This document shows, in pieces, positions 1-25,884 of a stretch of DNA of 64,000 nt (its first letter is position 1; each line of letters begins with the position of its first letter). The DNA is from Engraulis encrasicolus (taxonomy: Eukaryota; Chordata; Actinopteri; Clupeiformes; Engraulidae). The stretch is taken from assembly GCF_034702125.1 (NCBI RefSeq), contig NC_085871.1:37377159-37441158 (forward strand), written 5' to 3'. Position numbers and translations under genes: made by a program. Below the pieces are notes generated by a model. The model searched no databases and was not told the origin of the DNA. It saw only the letters and a list, made by a program, of their open reading frames with translations.

Positions 1-1925
1 CTATTCTCGCCATGCCAGCCCCCACAGACAAGAAGGGAGTTCTACGAGCAATGGGAATGGTGAATTTCCTAGGCAAGTTCATTCCAAATCTGTCTGCAAA
101 AACAGTAGCCATCCGTGAGCTGCTGCAAAAAGACAGAGGGTTCGAGTGGACAGACAGACATGACAAAGAGTGGGAGGCGCTTAAACAGACACTTACTAAA
201 GAACCAGTACTTACCTTCTTTGATCCCTCTCGCAAAATCAAACTCTCCACAGATGCCTCCAAAGACGGATTGGGAGCCGTGCTGCTCCAGGCGGACGACG
301 CTGGCCACTGGCGACCAGTCGCGTATGCATCAAGATCAATGACCGAAACCGAAATGAGGTATGCCCAAATTGAGAAAGAGTCACTGGGATTAGTGTTTGG
401 GTGTGACAAATTTCATGGATACATATATGGGCTGCCTACATTCACATGTGAAACAGATCACCAACCACTAATCTCCATCTACAAAAAGAATCTGAATGAC
501 ATGTCTCCCAGGATCCAACGTATGATGATGAGGCTACAAAGATATGACATGGATTTAGTCTACACACCAGGAAAGTACATAGTCTTAGCTGACGCACTGT
601 CCCGAGCACCTGTACCGCCACAAGCAGTCACGCCAGATAGAAAGACAGAAACAAAATCATCCCAAGAGGTTGAAAGGCACATTAACTTAGTTGTCTCCTC
701 CCTCCCAGTGTCGGACAGGGTGCTCAAGAAGATTGCAAAAGAAACAGAGCAGGATGAAACACTGCAGGCAGTGGCAGAAAAACTCAAAAAGGGTTGGAAA
801 AAAGGGACACTTCCACAATTCTGTTCTATCAGGGCAGAGCTGAGCATTTCAAATGGCCTACTGCTAAGACAGAACAGGATCGTCATCCCTGCATCTATGA
901 GGGAAGACATGCTGAACAGAATCCATGAGGGGCATCTGGGCATAGAAAAATGCAGAGCAAGAGCCAGGGATGCTGTCTATTGGCCAGGGATAAACAGAGA
1001 CATCGAGACAATGGCCAGTAAGTGTGAGGCATGCCTAAAACACAGATACAAGCAAGCCAAAGAGCCCATGTTGATCCCCGAAATGCCAACAGAGCCATGG
1101 CAAAAAGTTGGAACAGATCTCTTTCACGTAAATGGAAAAGACTTTCTTTTAGTGATAGACTATCACTCCAACTATCCCGAAGCAGTGCAGCTAAGCAGCA
1201 CATCTGCCAGTGCTGTTATCACACGCATGAAAAGCATATTTAGCAGACATGGCATTCCACTGGTCGTCCACAGTGACAACGGCCCACAGTATAGCAGCCA
1301 AGAGTTTCAGAGATTTGCAGAGGAGTATGGGTTTCATCACACAACCTCAAGCCCCCTCTATCCAAAGGCGAATGGAAAGGCAGAGAAAGGCGTTGAGATC
1401 GTTAAGAGACTTCTAAAGAAGGCTGCAGAGACTAAATCAGACCCGTACCTGGCACTGTTGACCTATCGGTCTTCTCCTCTGGCATGTGGAGCATCCCCCG
1501 CAGAACTTCTCATGAACCGCAAACTGCGCAACACGCTGCCACAAATGCCAAGAAAGAAAAACACTGTGCCCAAACAAAAGCACATGCAGTTGAAATGGGC
1601 ACAGAAAAAGCATCACGACAAGACAGCCAGACGTCTCGAACCCCTCTCAGAACACGACGTGGTCAGAATCGAGGAGCCCCACTCATGGAGCAGAAAAGCA
1701 GTGGTGCTCAAAGAGGTGGGCCCAAGGTCGTATGCAGTGAAAACGGAGGACGGGCAGGTACTCCGAAGGAATCGCAGGTGCCTGCTCAGAACAAAAGAGA
1801 CATTTGAGAACTTTCCCAACACACACCAGTTTGGAGAGCAGCAGACACCTACACCAGAGACAGATGCACCTGTCTGCCGCAGGTCCAGCAGATCTAAGAG
1901 ATCAAGAGTGCTGATGGACTTGTGA
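1..1925 (+). mobile_element. Gypsy-type LTR retrotransposon pol, 3' part (RT end, RNase H, integrase)
   Basis: The frame is already open at base 1 and the GCC ATG at 12 is internal, so this is the 3' part of a longer pol that starts outside the window. It ends at the TGA at 1923-1925. From the ATG, residues 15-60 match the end of a Gypsy reverse transcriptase (MVNFLGKFIPNLS). Residues about 70-200 are an RNase H (LSTDASKDGLGAVL, then YTPGKYIVLADALSRAP). Residues about 300-480 are an integrase: an HHCC zinc finger (IHEGHLG then CEAC) and a D,D-35-E core visible as GTDLF, HSDNGPQYSS and KANGKAEKG. No stop or frameshift interrupts the 637 residues, so insertion is probably fairly recent. RNase H degrades RNA in the RNA-DNA hybrid and integrase inserts the cDNA. 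The flanking 3' LTR supports a real element rather than a domesticated gene. Confidence 0.93.
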
Positions 1926-2254
1926 AAGGACTTGAATCAAGATTATATCCTTTTTATTGCATATGCATAACTTACCTTTGTTGTTACAGTTACAGATGGG
2001 TTTATTATTAACTAACATTACTTACGGTCCATACCTGAAAGAAAAAAAAAAAAAGTAAAAGCATTTCTGAATATGCCTACTGTATGAGATGACTGTTTCG
2101 CTTACAGGTCCAGTCCGGATTAGACCACTGAGTTCACTTCTATTTCTGAATATGCCTACTGTATGATTACTGTTTCACTTACAAGTCCAGTCCGGAAGAG
2201 ACCACCGAGTTCACTTCTATTTCACTCTATTGATTAATGTTGGAGAAAGGGGGA
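1926..2254 (+). repeat. Gypsy untranslated region with an 80-bp tandem duplication
   Basis: Non-coding stretch between the pol stop and the 3' LTR. A block of about 80 bp beginning ATTTCTGAATATGCCTACTG occurs twice in direct tandem (about 2065-2145 and 2148-2222) with a few substitutions. A purine run (GGAGAAAGGGGGA, 2242-2254) follows and has the form of a polypurine tract that primes plus-strand synthesis. Confidence 0.7.
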
Positions 2255-2558
2255 TGTTATGAAATGTTAAGTTGATATATGTTAGTTGTCAATTTTTCAT
2301 GATACTTCAGAATGATGTGGGTTAAGCATCCATGTCTAGTTGTGTAACGGCTGTTGGCCCATTTTATTAACTTGTTGAATAACCTCAGAGAAAGGAGGAT
2401 GTAATGATATCATATGACCACTGGGTGGCAGTGTGGTGGTTACGGCACTGTAATACATGAACTGTACGCAAGACACCAGAACAAGTGTAACAGGCAAACC
2501 ATGAAGCCACGTAAATAAAGACTCCGACTGAGAACACGGTTTATCCCTTTATTCTACA
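2255..2558 (+). mobile_element. Gypsy 3' LTR (two possible 5' edges)
   Basis: The right edge is taken as TTATTCTACA at 2558. Two polypurine-like runs each precede a TG: GAGAAAGGGGGA before TGTTATG at 2255, and GAGAAAGGAGGA before TGTAATG at 2400. The LTR is therefore either about 304 or about 159 bp long. An AATAAA signal lies at 2514-2519, as expected inside an LTR. The 5' LTR is outside the window, so neither edge nor the target duplication can be confirmed here. Confidence 0.6.
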
Positions 2559-2639
2559 AGTCATAACTTTACAATGACGTGATTCAAACAAAGAATGTGG
2601 GCGGGCTGAAAACAAGGGTTGGACTTGGGACTTTTTTTT

Positions 2640-2825
2640 TAGACCCAACATGGCAAGTCACGCCAAGTCATTGAAAGTTACAACTGTCAAGTCCAAGTCG
2701 AGTCCCGAGTCAAAGGCGTGCAAGTCGAGTCGAGTCGCAAGTCCTTTCTGATCTTGAAATTTCAAGTCGCAAGTCTTCACACCGCTGACTCGAGTCAGAC
2801 TCGAGTCCAAGTCACTGGACTCGAG
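2640..2825. repeat. GAGTC/AAGTC-rich interspersed repeat
   Basis: About 190 bp built from irregular copies of AAGTC, GAGTC and GACTCGAGTC. It is low complexity and has no coding potential. Confidence 0.6.
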
Positions 2826-3338
2826 TCCACATGTCTGCCAATACCCCTCTTAGTAAAATAAAACTAATGCCTAATGCTCCTAATTTGCAACTGAGCACCC
2901 CCGCCCCAAACCTGCTTTCCTGTCAACGTCCACCAAGGTCTTCCCAACGCCCTGTGGGGGGCTATAGAGCCCCCGTTGAGAAACAATCTGCAAAATTTCC
3001 CTGAGAGGCATTGTCTGATTATCCGTCTGTCCTTTTCCAAAGAGCACCTCTATCTCCCAGTGTTTTAATAAATATCTACTTGACATAGATTAAAAATGTG
3101 CATACATTTTTTGGGATGCCTTGTGTTTCCTCACAACTCTGCAGAACTTCCCTGAGAGGGAGGCAGTCCCCAGCTCTGATTAACGGCTGCCTGTCCTTCT
3201 CCAAAGAGCATGTCTATCTTCAAGTGCATTTCATTAGTGCATCAAGTCTTTAATGGGTGTCTGTAAACCTGTTCGGTGCGAGAGAATGAGATTCCGGATG
3301 GGCAGGTGACTGCATGAAGGGAGTTAGAGAGAGAGAGA

Positions 3339-3411
<73 letters not shown>

Positions 3412-5747
3412 CGTGCATATTTCATTGGAAGCCATTTGTATCCAACTGCGCGGGGAGATACTGTTCTATTTTGAGGCTCATCACGGTTCGTTATTGCGGG
3501 CCTGGTGATATTTTTCCCATGGAGGAGGGAGTGGGCAGGGGTCCTTCAATGGTGATAAACATTAGCGTGCGTTAATTAACAGTGCTGCCTCAGTGACTGT
3601 TGCTAAGAGAAATGAGCAACCCACAAGGTCTCCCGGAAACTCCCTGTGCTTCCAGTGACAGTGACACACAAATAAAACCCAGCATTGTAAGGACATAATA
3701 CATTCAAAAGCAGTCGCTGTCTCTCTACAAATTCGACAATATAGATTGCTTTTACCACAGGAATCAGAGGAACAGATGGCCTGTTCTGCCTTCAACATTT
3801 CTCTTGTTTTGTCTGCTGTCTAGGCAAATCTTACAATCTTACAAAACTTTTATGTGAGATAATACTGAAAAAGTGTTACCTTGTAAGTTGTTAACACATT
3901 TCCAGTCTCCATTGTCGCCTACCTCCATGCTTACATACAGCACTTTGCAGGTTGCTTCAACTGTCTCCTCCATAGTCTTTGACGAGCATGGCTTCTGTTC
4001 AGTCATGCTATTCCATCATGGCAGTCTTCTGTGGAAATAAAGTAAACATCCAAGTGAGCCAATGCTTTACGCACCATTAACCTTCATATGCAACGCGGAC
4101 GGATCAAAACACATTTCCTATCCAGTCACCTTTAAAGAATGCCCATATAATTAACCACAGTCTGATAAGCCAATTAGATCCCTGGCCCCTTTAATTAGCA
4201 CACGCCTGTGGCCTGTAATCAACCCAGTAATGGAACTGCTTGCTCTATGATATAGAAATCTATATGGAAAACTGAGCACTGATGGAAATGTCTGGCGAGC
4301 TAATTTATTGCCAGGTCACAAGTATTTAGGTGGGAAATTCAACTACATTAGTGTAACAAAATAGCAGGTGCTGGGTTTCTTCTTGAAGGCCCGGGACAAA
4401 ATCATCTGAAAAGACCCCCCCCCCCCCTCTCTCTCAAAGCATACACTGTAACAGGAACCATTCCGGGCCCTCTCTCGCTCCTTGGGCCCTGGACAACATA
4501 CCCGTTTGTCCACCCTGTCCGTAGGCCTGGGGATGGTAATGCATTTTTACGACAGCGGCAAAATGAGATCTGCATTCCCATATACGCCTACATAGCTCAT
4601 CTGATTTGGAAGGGGGATGAGATCCATCTGTTTATGGAGGGTAGTTATTTTGCCAGTCCAATCTGAAGGTGCAATAAAGGGGGAAGGGTTGAGCATGCCC
4701 TTGACTGTTATTGATCTGGGACATTGGTCTGCCACATAGGGTATCAGCTGCAAAAACGGTTCACGCATGTTGTGTAGTTTGTGAGGCTGCATGTATGATT
4801 TGTTCTGTGGAAAAGTAGTGGAAAAATTCCTTTAACTGCATGCTTCATGGATGCGTCTAAGTACGGTGCAGTATGTAGTAACCAATAAGCTACACTTGTA
4901 TCCTTGACATAAAGTTGGCTCAAATAAAGAATCAAATAAAAAATAACCATTAACTTGCACTACCAACGGGCACAGATGCGGTACTAAAATCCTGACCCGT
5001 GACTTCCCAAGCAGCGGAAGGGTTTGGGTGAGACACATACACGTAGATCCCCATACCACTGCATTCTGTAGTTCAGCAGGTCCACCAGACAGATACAGAC
5101 AAAGAGAGAGAGAGAGGGAACGCACCAGAATGACAGAACACAAGAAGACCGGAGAAAAGAATGACTGAGGGAAGGAAAGACTGACGAAGGACGGACTGAC
5201 TAATATAAAGCTTTTTTTGAGGGGGAGGTGGCTACTGAGATGTGGAGGTTGTGGTGGAGCAAGCAGGTGGAAGGAATGCCCAGGACGAAGAAATAAACAC
5301 AGCGGCGCGAAGGGGGGGTGAAATGGGCTGCTGTGGCCGCAGATAACGCCAGCGCTCTCCTCTCCTCTCCTCTTCTCCCGCACTTGGCAGATTTACGGTG
5401 AGATGACGGCGCGCAGGAACGGTGGGAGGGTTAACTACTTGCCATAAAGCACAGTCTTGGGTGGAGAGAGAAGAGAGGCTGGGGTGCTGGACTGGAAGAG
5501 GGTGTGGGTGGGGGGGAGGTCTTGGTGTTGATAGTTTAGTGTGTGTTTGTTTGGGTGGCTCGAAGTGGGGGTAAGGGGGGGCATCTGCACAAGAGAAGGG
5601 AACAAAGAGCATCGAGGGGAACAGGGAGGAGCAAGTGTGTGTGAGAGAGAGAGATAGACAGAAAGAGAGCAAGAGGGAGAGAGAGATTCGGGAGCGCGGG
5701 AGGGAGCGAGTGTTGGGGAGGCTAGATAAAGCCGCCGCCGGGGCACC
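2826..5747. other. Intergenic and upstream region of the tetraspanin gene
   Basis: I see no exon or transposon protein here. A (GA)n microsatellite lies at about 3313-3408 and a short C-run near 4420. From about 5100 the strand becomes purine-rich (GAGAGA blocks) and then GC-rich with CpGs up to the ATG at 5748, consistent with a CpG-rich promoter and 5' UTR. The long minus-strand frames at 4832-5831 are translations of this CT-rich sequence and are not supported as genes. Confidence 0.5.
3313..3408. repeat. (GA)n microsatellite
   Basis: Almost pure GA dinucleotide run with one GGGAG interruption near its start. Confidence 0.95.
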
Positions 5748-7037
5748 ATGAACTGCGCACTTTCCTACGACTCGCTGCCGGCGCGGCCAAGCCCTCGTCG
5801 ATCCAAAGACTGGGAGCGCGAGCATCCACACCAGGCGGTGCGACGGCTGTCGTCTCCCCGGCGCCCCAGCCGCAGCCTCCTCACTACCCCCACGGCGCCC
5901 CGCCGGCCCTCGGCTCTGCCCGGGTACCTGTTTACCCCATACAAGGACCAGCAGGAGCTACAGCATCACCAGCAGCAGCAGCAGCAGCAGCATCCATCCC
6001 AGCAGCATCAGCAGCAGTACCAAACGCAGCAGCAGCAACAGCTTCATCACCAGCTGCAGCACCAGCAGCGTCTCTCCCTGTCGCTGTGCTCCGAGGCCTC
6101 GCTGGCGCCCCCCGTGGCCACCGTGGGCAATGCCCCAACGCCCTGCTGCCGGGCGGTCGGCGTCATGCCCCTGCTGCGGCTGGTGCTGCTGGCCTTCAGC
6201 TGCGTCTTCTGGGCAGCCGGGCTGACCCTCTTCACGCTGGGCGTGTGGGCGCAGGCCTCCCTCTCCGACTACATGCTGCTGTCGTCCAACCGCTACCCCA
6301 ACGCGCCCAACGTGCTCCTGGCCACGGGCGCCGCCGTCACCGCCTGGGGGTTCCTGGGGTGCCTGGGCGTCGCCGCCAACTTACCAACTCTGCTTCGGGC
6401 TTACGGGGTGTTCCAACTGGCGGCGTTGATCACGGGCCTCGCCACGGGGCTCTCGGGCTTGTTCTACCGCGAGGACATCGCGGGCGGGTTCCGCAGCGGG
6501 CTGCAGCGGGCCGTGGCGGCGTACGGCGAGGACGAGGGCCGCGCAGATGCGCTGGATGCCCTACAGAGGGTGCTGGAGTGCTGCGGTGCCGAGAGCTGGC
6601 GTGACTGGCTCGCCTCCGACTGGGCCAAGCAGGACTTCGGAGGAGGGGTCGGCAGCGGGGTCAGCAGTGGTGCAGAGAGGTCGTACAATGGTAGCGGTAG
6701 CAGCAGCAACAACAACGTCTCCGCCACCTCTTCTACTTCCTCTGCGTCGTGGGCTTCACTACCCGACAGCTGCTGCATCCGACGCAAAGGCTGCAAGAAC
6801 CGCCCGCTGGCGCTACCAGAAGGGGGTGGAAGCCAAGGGGTGGAGGTGGAGGCTGCCGGGATCCACCCGCACGGATGTTTCCGGAAAGTCTTCAGCTTCG
6901 TCAATGACAATGTCTTCCACATTGCGGCCACCGTGCTGGGACTGGCTTTCACCCAAGTGGTCGGCATCACCCTGGCATGCATGCTCGCCAACCGCCTCTC
7001 GCCACGGCCACGCTTCCCACGACCAGGGATTCATTAA
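5748..7037 (+). CDS. Intronless tetraspanin (TSPAN6/7-like) with polyQ N-terminal extension
   Basis: A single uninterrupted frame of 429 residues in GC-rich DNA, with a good start context (GGCACCATGA). Residues 1-132 are an arginine/serine/proline- then glutamine/histidine-rich extension, with polyQ at about 70-110. The tetraspanin body follows: juxtamembrane CC at 133-134, TM1 about 140-168, TM2 about 187-212, TM3 about 216-241, a large extracellular loop with CCG at 278-280 plus paired and single cysteines (DSCC, GCKN, HGCF), and TM4 about 391-418. TM1 (FWAAGLTLFTLGVWAQASL) and the loop resemble TSPAN7/TSPAN6. The loop holds a Gly/Ser/Asn-rich insert of about 45 residues with possible N-glycosylation sites (NGS, NVS). 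No Met lies between M1 and M140, and M140 would drop the palmitoylation-type cysteines, so M1 is preferred. Tetraspanins organise membrane protein clusters. Lack of introns suggests an old retrocopy. Exact orthology is not settled. Confidence 0.85.
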   Translation: MNCALSYDSLPARPSPRRSKDWEREHPHQAVRRLSSPRRPSRSLLTTPTAPRRPSALPGYLFTPYKDQQELQHHQQQQQQQHPSQQHQQQYQTQQQQQLHHQLQHQQRLSLSLCSEASLAPPVATVGNAPTPCCRAVGVMPLLRLVLLAFSCVFWAAGLTLFTLGVWAQASLSDYMLLSSNRYPNAPNVLLATGAAVTAWGFLGCLGVAANLPTLLRAYGVFQLAALITGLATGLSGLFYREDIAGGFRSGLQRAVAAYGEDEGRADALDALQRVLECCGAESWRDWLASDWAKQDFGGGVGSGVSSGAERSYNGSGSSSNNNVSATSSTSSASWASLPDSCCIRRKGCKNRPLALPEGGGSQGVEVEAAGIHPHGCFRKVFSFVNDNVFHIAATVLGLAFTQVVGITLACMLANRLSPRPRFPRPGIH

Positions 7038-8290
7038 CGTGTCACCTGGGCAGGGTGCGATTTGTGGGGGGTGGGGGATTGTCCCCTCCATTCTGGTTTT
7101 GATATCTCCACTTCCTCTACACAATTTAACGTAATTCCATTGATATTGCTTAAAATCTGAAGAGTAACTATCCCCCATTGTGATTGTTCAACAAATCGCA
7201 CCCTGCGTCTGTGGGTATTGAGGTGCTATCACTGAGTTGGACAGGGCTGGCTGTGTGTTCAAAGCCTCGGGACTGCATCTCTGAGCAACAGAGCTGGGAT
7301 ATGTACTGCTCATCCACCAGATTCCAGAACTACAGCCTAAAACCAAATTGAGGTGCCATTACATGTCTGTTGTCTTCATTACTGTCGTTGATGTTGTGAA
7401 ATTATTGTTACATTTCCATAAGTCGTGCCGCTTTCATTTGGACTGATGGTGTGCCAAAAAAGCAGGGCAGCATCTGTAATCAAAAGAGATTTTACAGTAT
7501 TATTGCTTCCAGCATCTGGACTACATATAAAAAAAACTATTTAAAAAAAAAACCTCATTACAAAATTGTTAATGCATGGACAAGTTGTCAGTGCTTAATG
7601 TACTGACTGTATGTGTGTGGGTATTTACAACTGAATAGTGAATGAACAATATCAATTCATCAAAAGGCACTTGAATCATAGAGCACAACAAAATACAACA
7701 ACACGAGATCAACAAGGGAACAACAATAACGTAATGTTAAGTTTTCATTTTGATATTTCAATGTTTTTTTCATGACCTGTCAGTGTATTGTGTCCTTTCT
7801 GTATGGAAGATTCTGGATTGACTGTACATACAACCAAAGTTCTAGAAACTATGACAAAGGGATGAATAAAAATGAATACATATGTCTGCCTGAAGAAGAC
7901 ATAAACCTCTTAGAAATAGTTCAGCTTGTTCAACAACACTCTGTTAGTTGCATTTAGGTAATGTACAGTAAATGTGCGTTTGAAATAGCTAAATGAAAAT
8001 AAATGTCACCATGAATATAATGCCACGGACATTTATGTTATGTTTCATCATTTACTTGATGTAACATAACCACAGCAAAAGCCACATAATGTGTAGCGTT
8101 ATATGAGCTGCTGTACTACCCCAGTGTATTAGTATACTTACTTTCCATGTACTTATTTAAAATGGACAGACAAAAGAGATTTGTCATTACATGTATAGTA
8201 CAGTAAGTGAGCTTAGAGCTCTATTTTTCCTTGTTGTAGTTGATATTCTTGCTCTTGGAAACATATCAAAAATAAAACAAGCTCCTCATC
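7038..8290 (+). other. Probable 3' UTR of the tetraspanin gene
   Basis: AT-rich non-coding sequence after the TAA. AATAAA signals occur at 7865-7870, 7998-8003 and 8271-8276, so more than one 3' end is possible. Which is used cannot be read from the sequence. Confidence 0.5.
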
Positions 8291-8371
8291 AGGAGTGGAA
8301 TGTTTCATACAGTATATGGCTGCTCATTCCATAAAATGATTAGTGATGTGTGGTTTATTATTATTAATTAA

Positions 8372-8500
8372 TACAGGATTGTAGTCCATTAAAGTAGCCT
8401 CTTACTGCAGATGGGGGTGCTGGCGAGCCTATTCACTATTTGCTGAAAATACTCAACTACATCATAACAACATTGCTATGACAGTGCCGAGAGCCTTAAG
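8372..8500 (+). repeat. Interspersed repeat (GTAGCCTCTTACTGCAG family), copy 1
   Basis: A block with GTAGCCTCTTACTGCAG, then CTACATCATAACAACATTGC. Related copies lie at about 23370-23500 (plus) and about 18850-18940 (minus). Class unknown. Confidence 0.7.
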
Positions 8501-9025
8501 TAATAGATGAAGACATAGCCATTAGAATGTTGGTGACTATAAGGTTATAACATAGGCTCTGCGCTAAGGGGTTAAGTAAGCTGCATAATCGTGCTATCTA
8601 GTGACAACCTCTCTGCATCCAAATCTTTGCGACCCCTGAACAAGTTTATGACTGCTTGTCATATATTTCTACTATACACCTTCTTTGAAAAATACTGCTG
8701 TCAAAATCTCTGCATGAATAACTCTGCATCCAGTTGGCCCCGGTTTTATATCACGTAATTGCTGGGAACCCGGGGCCTCTCTTACTGACTTATTAACCTG
8801 ACTTATCATGAAAAAGTGCCTGTGTAGGCTACTAAATGTTGTGTGAAATCGGAGGTACCACACTAATCAGCATGAAAAGCTGTTTTTGCATGGCATGATA
8901 CATTTGACATTTTTGGTGCATATGTATCTTTACATATTATCACATATCACATATTCAAAGATTCAGTCGGAAATTTACAGAATCTTAGTATGAGGGCCCG
9001 CATCATGAACTCTCAATGGCAAGCC

Positions 9026-9213
<188 letters not shown>

Positions 9214-9604
9214 ACGAATGGACCATGCCTTTACCTGACATTGATTTGTCAGAAATAAATGGACAAGACAAACAAACACATAACTTCTGCCAGCCAGGAG
9301 GGAAAGAGCCGGTGAAACCGCTGATCCATATCATTGGTTACATGAGATTTAACCTCCTTATTCTCTAATTAATAAATAAGAGGACAGCCACAATAAATCC
9401 TCATGTTGTTTAACATCCTAAAAGGTCACATCCCTACAATTACACATAGGTTACATAAGGTAGTACCTATACTTAGGGTACGTACTACAGTTGTGCCTCT
9501 GTTGGCTTGGAGAAGACACAATTTTACCAAAAACTAATTGAAGATGTAGTGGAGGCTCAGACAGTTGATGCAGCTGAATTTTGTGGTTTTACGAGCAGAT
9601 CAGA

Positions 9605-9614
9605 TAATAATAAC

Positions 9615-9710
<96 letters not shown>
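9605..9710. repeat. (AAT)n trinucleotide microsatellite
   Basis: About 105 bp of AAT repeats. In the three frames it reads as polyN, polyI or (opposite strand) polyY, none of which is a gene. Confidence 0.97.
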
Positions 9711-9711
<1 letters not shown>

Positions 9712-9859
9712 GCCCTCATTTGGCATAATTGCAGCAAACTGGGTCATGAACCCTTGGTAAGTGTCTGAAAACTCACTGGCCATGCCTTTAAGCTGACATT
9801 GATGTGAGAAAAAATAAATGGGCAAAATAAACAACCCCATGATGTTTGGTTGCCAGGAG

Positions 9860-10168
9860 CAGGGGCGGTTTTAGGAAATCTGAGGCCCTGGGCAAAGAAC
9901 AATTTTGAGGCCCCCTTTAAATTATTAAGTAATAATCGATGGTGTATAAATGCAGGCAGTGGCGTAACAACGGAAACATGGGCCCAAAAGCAAGATTATC
10001 TAGTTGGCCCCATCGAGCTGCGACCAAGGGCCCCGAAAGTTTAAATTGCGACCACATGATGATATGTCATCATGCATCGATGCATAAATGTTGATTGACG
10101 ACGGGGCCCCTGACTCGACGGGGCCCCGGGCAATTGCCCGACCTTGCCCAATGATAGAACCGCCCCTG
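9860..10168. mobile_element. hAT-like non-autonomous element (309 bp)
   Basis: Terminal inverted repeats CAGGGGCGGTTTTAG and AGAACCGCCCCTG are flanked by a perfect 8-bp target duplication GCCAGGAG (9852-9859 and 10169-10176). An 8-bp duplication with CAG...CTG ends is typical of hAT. No transposase is encoded. Confidence 0.9.
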
Positions 10169-10966
10169 GCCAGGAGGGAAAGAGAAGGTGACATATGATG
10201 TTGTAATTGCTTCCCATGACGCACATCTGCTGTATCCAATGCCAACTACACATTTGTTACATAACAGTTGACATCCTAATTCGCCAATAGATCCCTAATG
10301 AAACAAAACTTCTGTTGTTATAAAGTGCTTCTGTGCAGTGTTTGTGTGCCCAAACCATTACATTGGCAACACTGATGGCAGTAATACTGCAGAATTTTTC
10401 AGTAAAACAGCATTTTTTGTAAGGAGGTGCAGCACAGTTGTTTGTTTTATTTATTTAATTATGTATTTATTTTTTTATCTTTTTCCATAAGAGACAATTC
10501 ATATTAAATACAGAAAAGCTTATTTCATCAAGGTGTATCCCAGTTGGCTTGGAGTAGGCACAACTTACCATGATGTATCTGAGGCTCAGATGGAGGCAGC
10601 GGCTGAACAATTTTATTTGACGATTTTATGTAGGGCCTACAGACAGGGCCCCTGTAAAATAAATAATTGAAAGAACCCTATCAAGCCATGGACTGTGGAG
10701 ATGCCAGTGGGGTTTGTCTTGATTTCGAGTGACACTGGCTCAGGCAGCAACTTTATTTGGGCTGAAATTGTCAGAGGCTCTTCAGTCCTGGTGCCAGGAC
10801 CAGACTCTGAAATTGGGACTATCAATACCATTCAAGACCAGAAAGTCTAACGGCCTTTCTGCAAGGTATCACCTAGTTTTTTTTTTCTTTTGAAAATAAG
10901 TACCGGTAATATAGCACTGTATTCATCTCGGTGTTTTTTTTATAAGTACAGTAATAGCACTGTATG

Positions 10967-10967
<1 letters not shown>

Positions 10968-11038
<71 letters not shown>

Positions 11039-11050
11039 CGTGCGTGCATG

Positions 11051-11087
<37 letters not shown>
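10968..11087. repeat. (TG)n microsatellite
   Basis: TG run with TGCG interruptions. The next hAT-like element inserted at its right edge. Confidence 0.95.
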
Positions 11088-11088
<1 letters not shown>

Positions 11089-11216
11089 CAGGGCTCTAAA
11101 CACCCAACTGGTCAAATTCTGGTGAGATTTCATGTTGGTTGGTAGAAAAGACCAACTTACTAGCCAAACATCTAGCCATTTTGGCTGGTGATGAAAAAGG
11201 TTAATTTAGAGCCCTG
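11089..11216. mobile_element. hAT-like short element (128 bp)
   Basis: Inverted ends CAGGGCTCTAAA and TTTAGAGCCCTG are flanked by an 8-bp duplication TGTGTGTT (11081-11088 and 11217-11224). The left copy is the end of the TG microsatellite, so insertion into that repeat is directly visible. Confidence 0.88.
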
Positions 11217-11768
11217 TGTGTGTTTATTGGCCAAAAGGCCATAAAATAGCTGATACCACACTGAAAGCAAACCACCAATACAATGTAGAATACTATGTGG
11301 CTTAGCCTATTGTCAACTAAAATCAATAGAAAGAAGATTGAGAATGATATCTGGGTACGTTCCATGTTCTCGGTCTTTGTTTCACTAGGGGCTTGTAATA
11401 GCGATGCACCTAAGGTGCTTATGGATGTTGTAGTACCACTGCACTGTTAGGGTAAAAAATATAGTGGCCACTGATAGCTTTTGGTAGTGCTATTCACCCT
11501 GGTAGTGGTGTAAAACACAATTATGTAGGCCTATTATATTTACCTGGTAAACGTTGATTATTACTTTTGAAGAAGCTGGTAGGCCCCCTCATATCGTGCG
11601 CTCCACAAACCAAAGCTCGCGCACAGAGCATTTTGCCAGGAAATAGGGAGGATTATTTCCCCACCATTCAGGGAACAGCTTCAGTCACACGCAGCTGCAG
11701 TTATTCCCTAACTAAACAAAATAGTCGACAGGGAGGTCGGCATTTGAGTGGTGTTTACCACTCTCGGA

Positions 11769-25884
<14,116 letters not shown>

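Noticed and set aside
4832..5831. Minus-strand frames of 183, 199 and 104 residues upstream of the tetraspanin
   Set aside because: CT-rich 5' flank read backwards; Ser/Leu/Pro low complexity without a domain or splice logic.
6086..7134. Alternative-frame proteins of 172-195 residues overlapping the tetraspanin
   Set aside because: GC-rich coding DNA leaves other frames open; only frame 5748-7037 has tetraspanin motifs.
9507..9840. Frames with polyN, polyI and polyY
   Set aside because: Direct translations of the AAT microsatellite.
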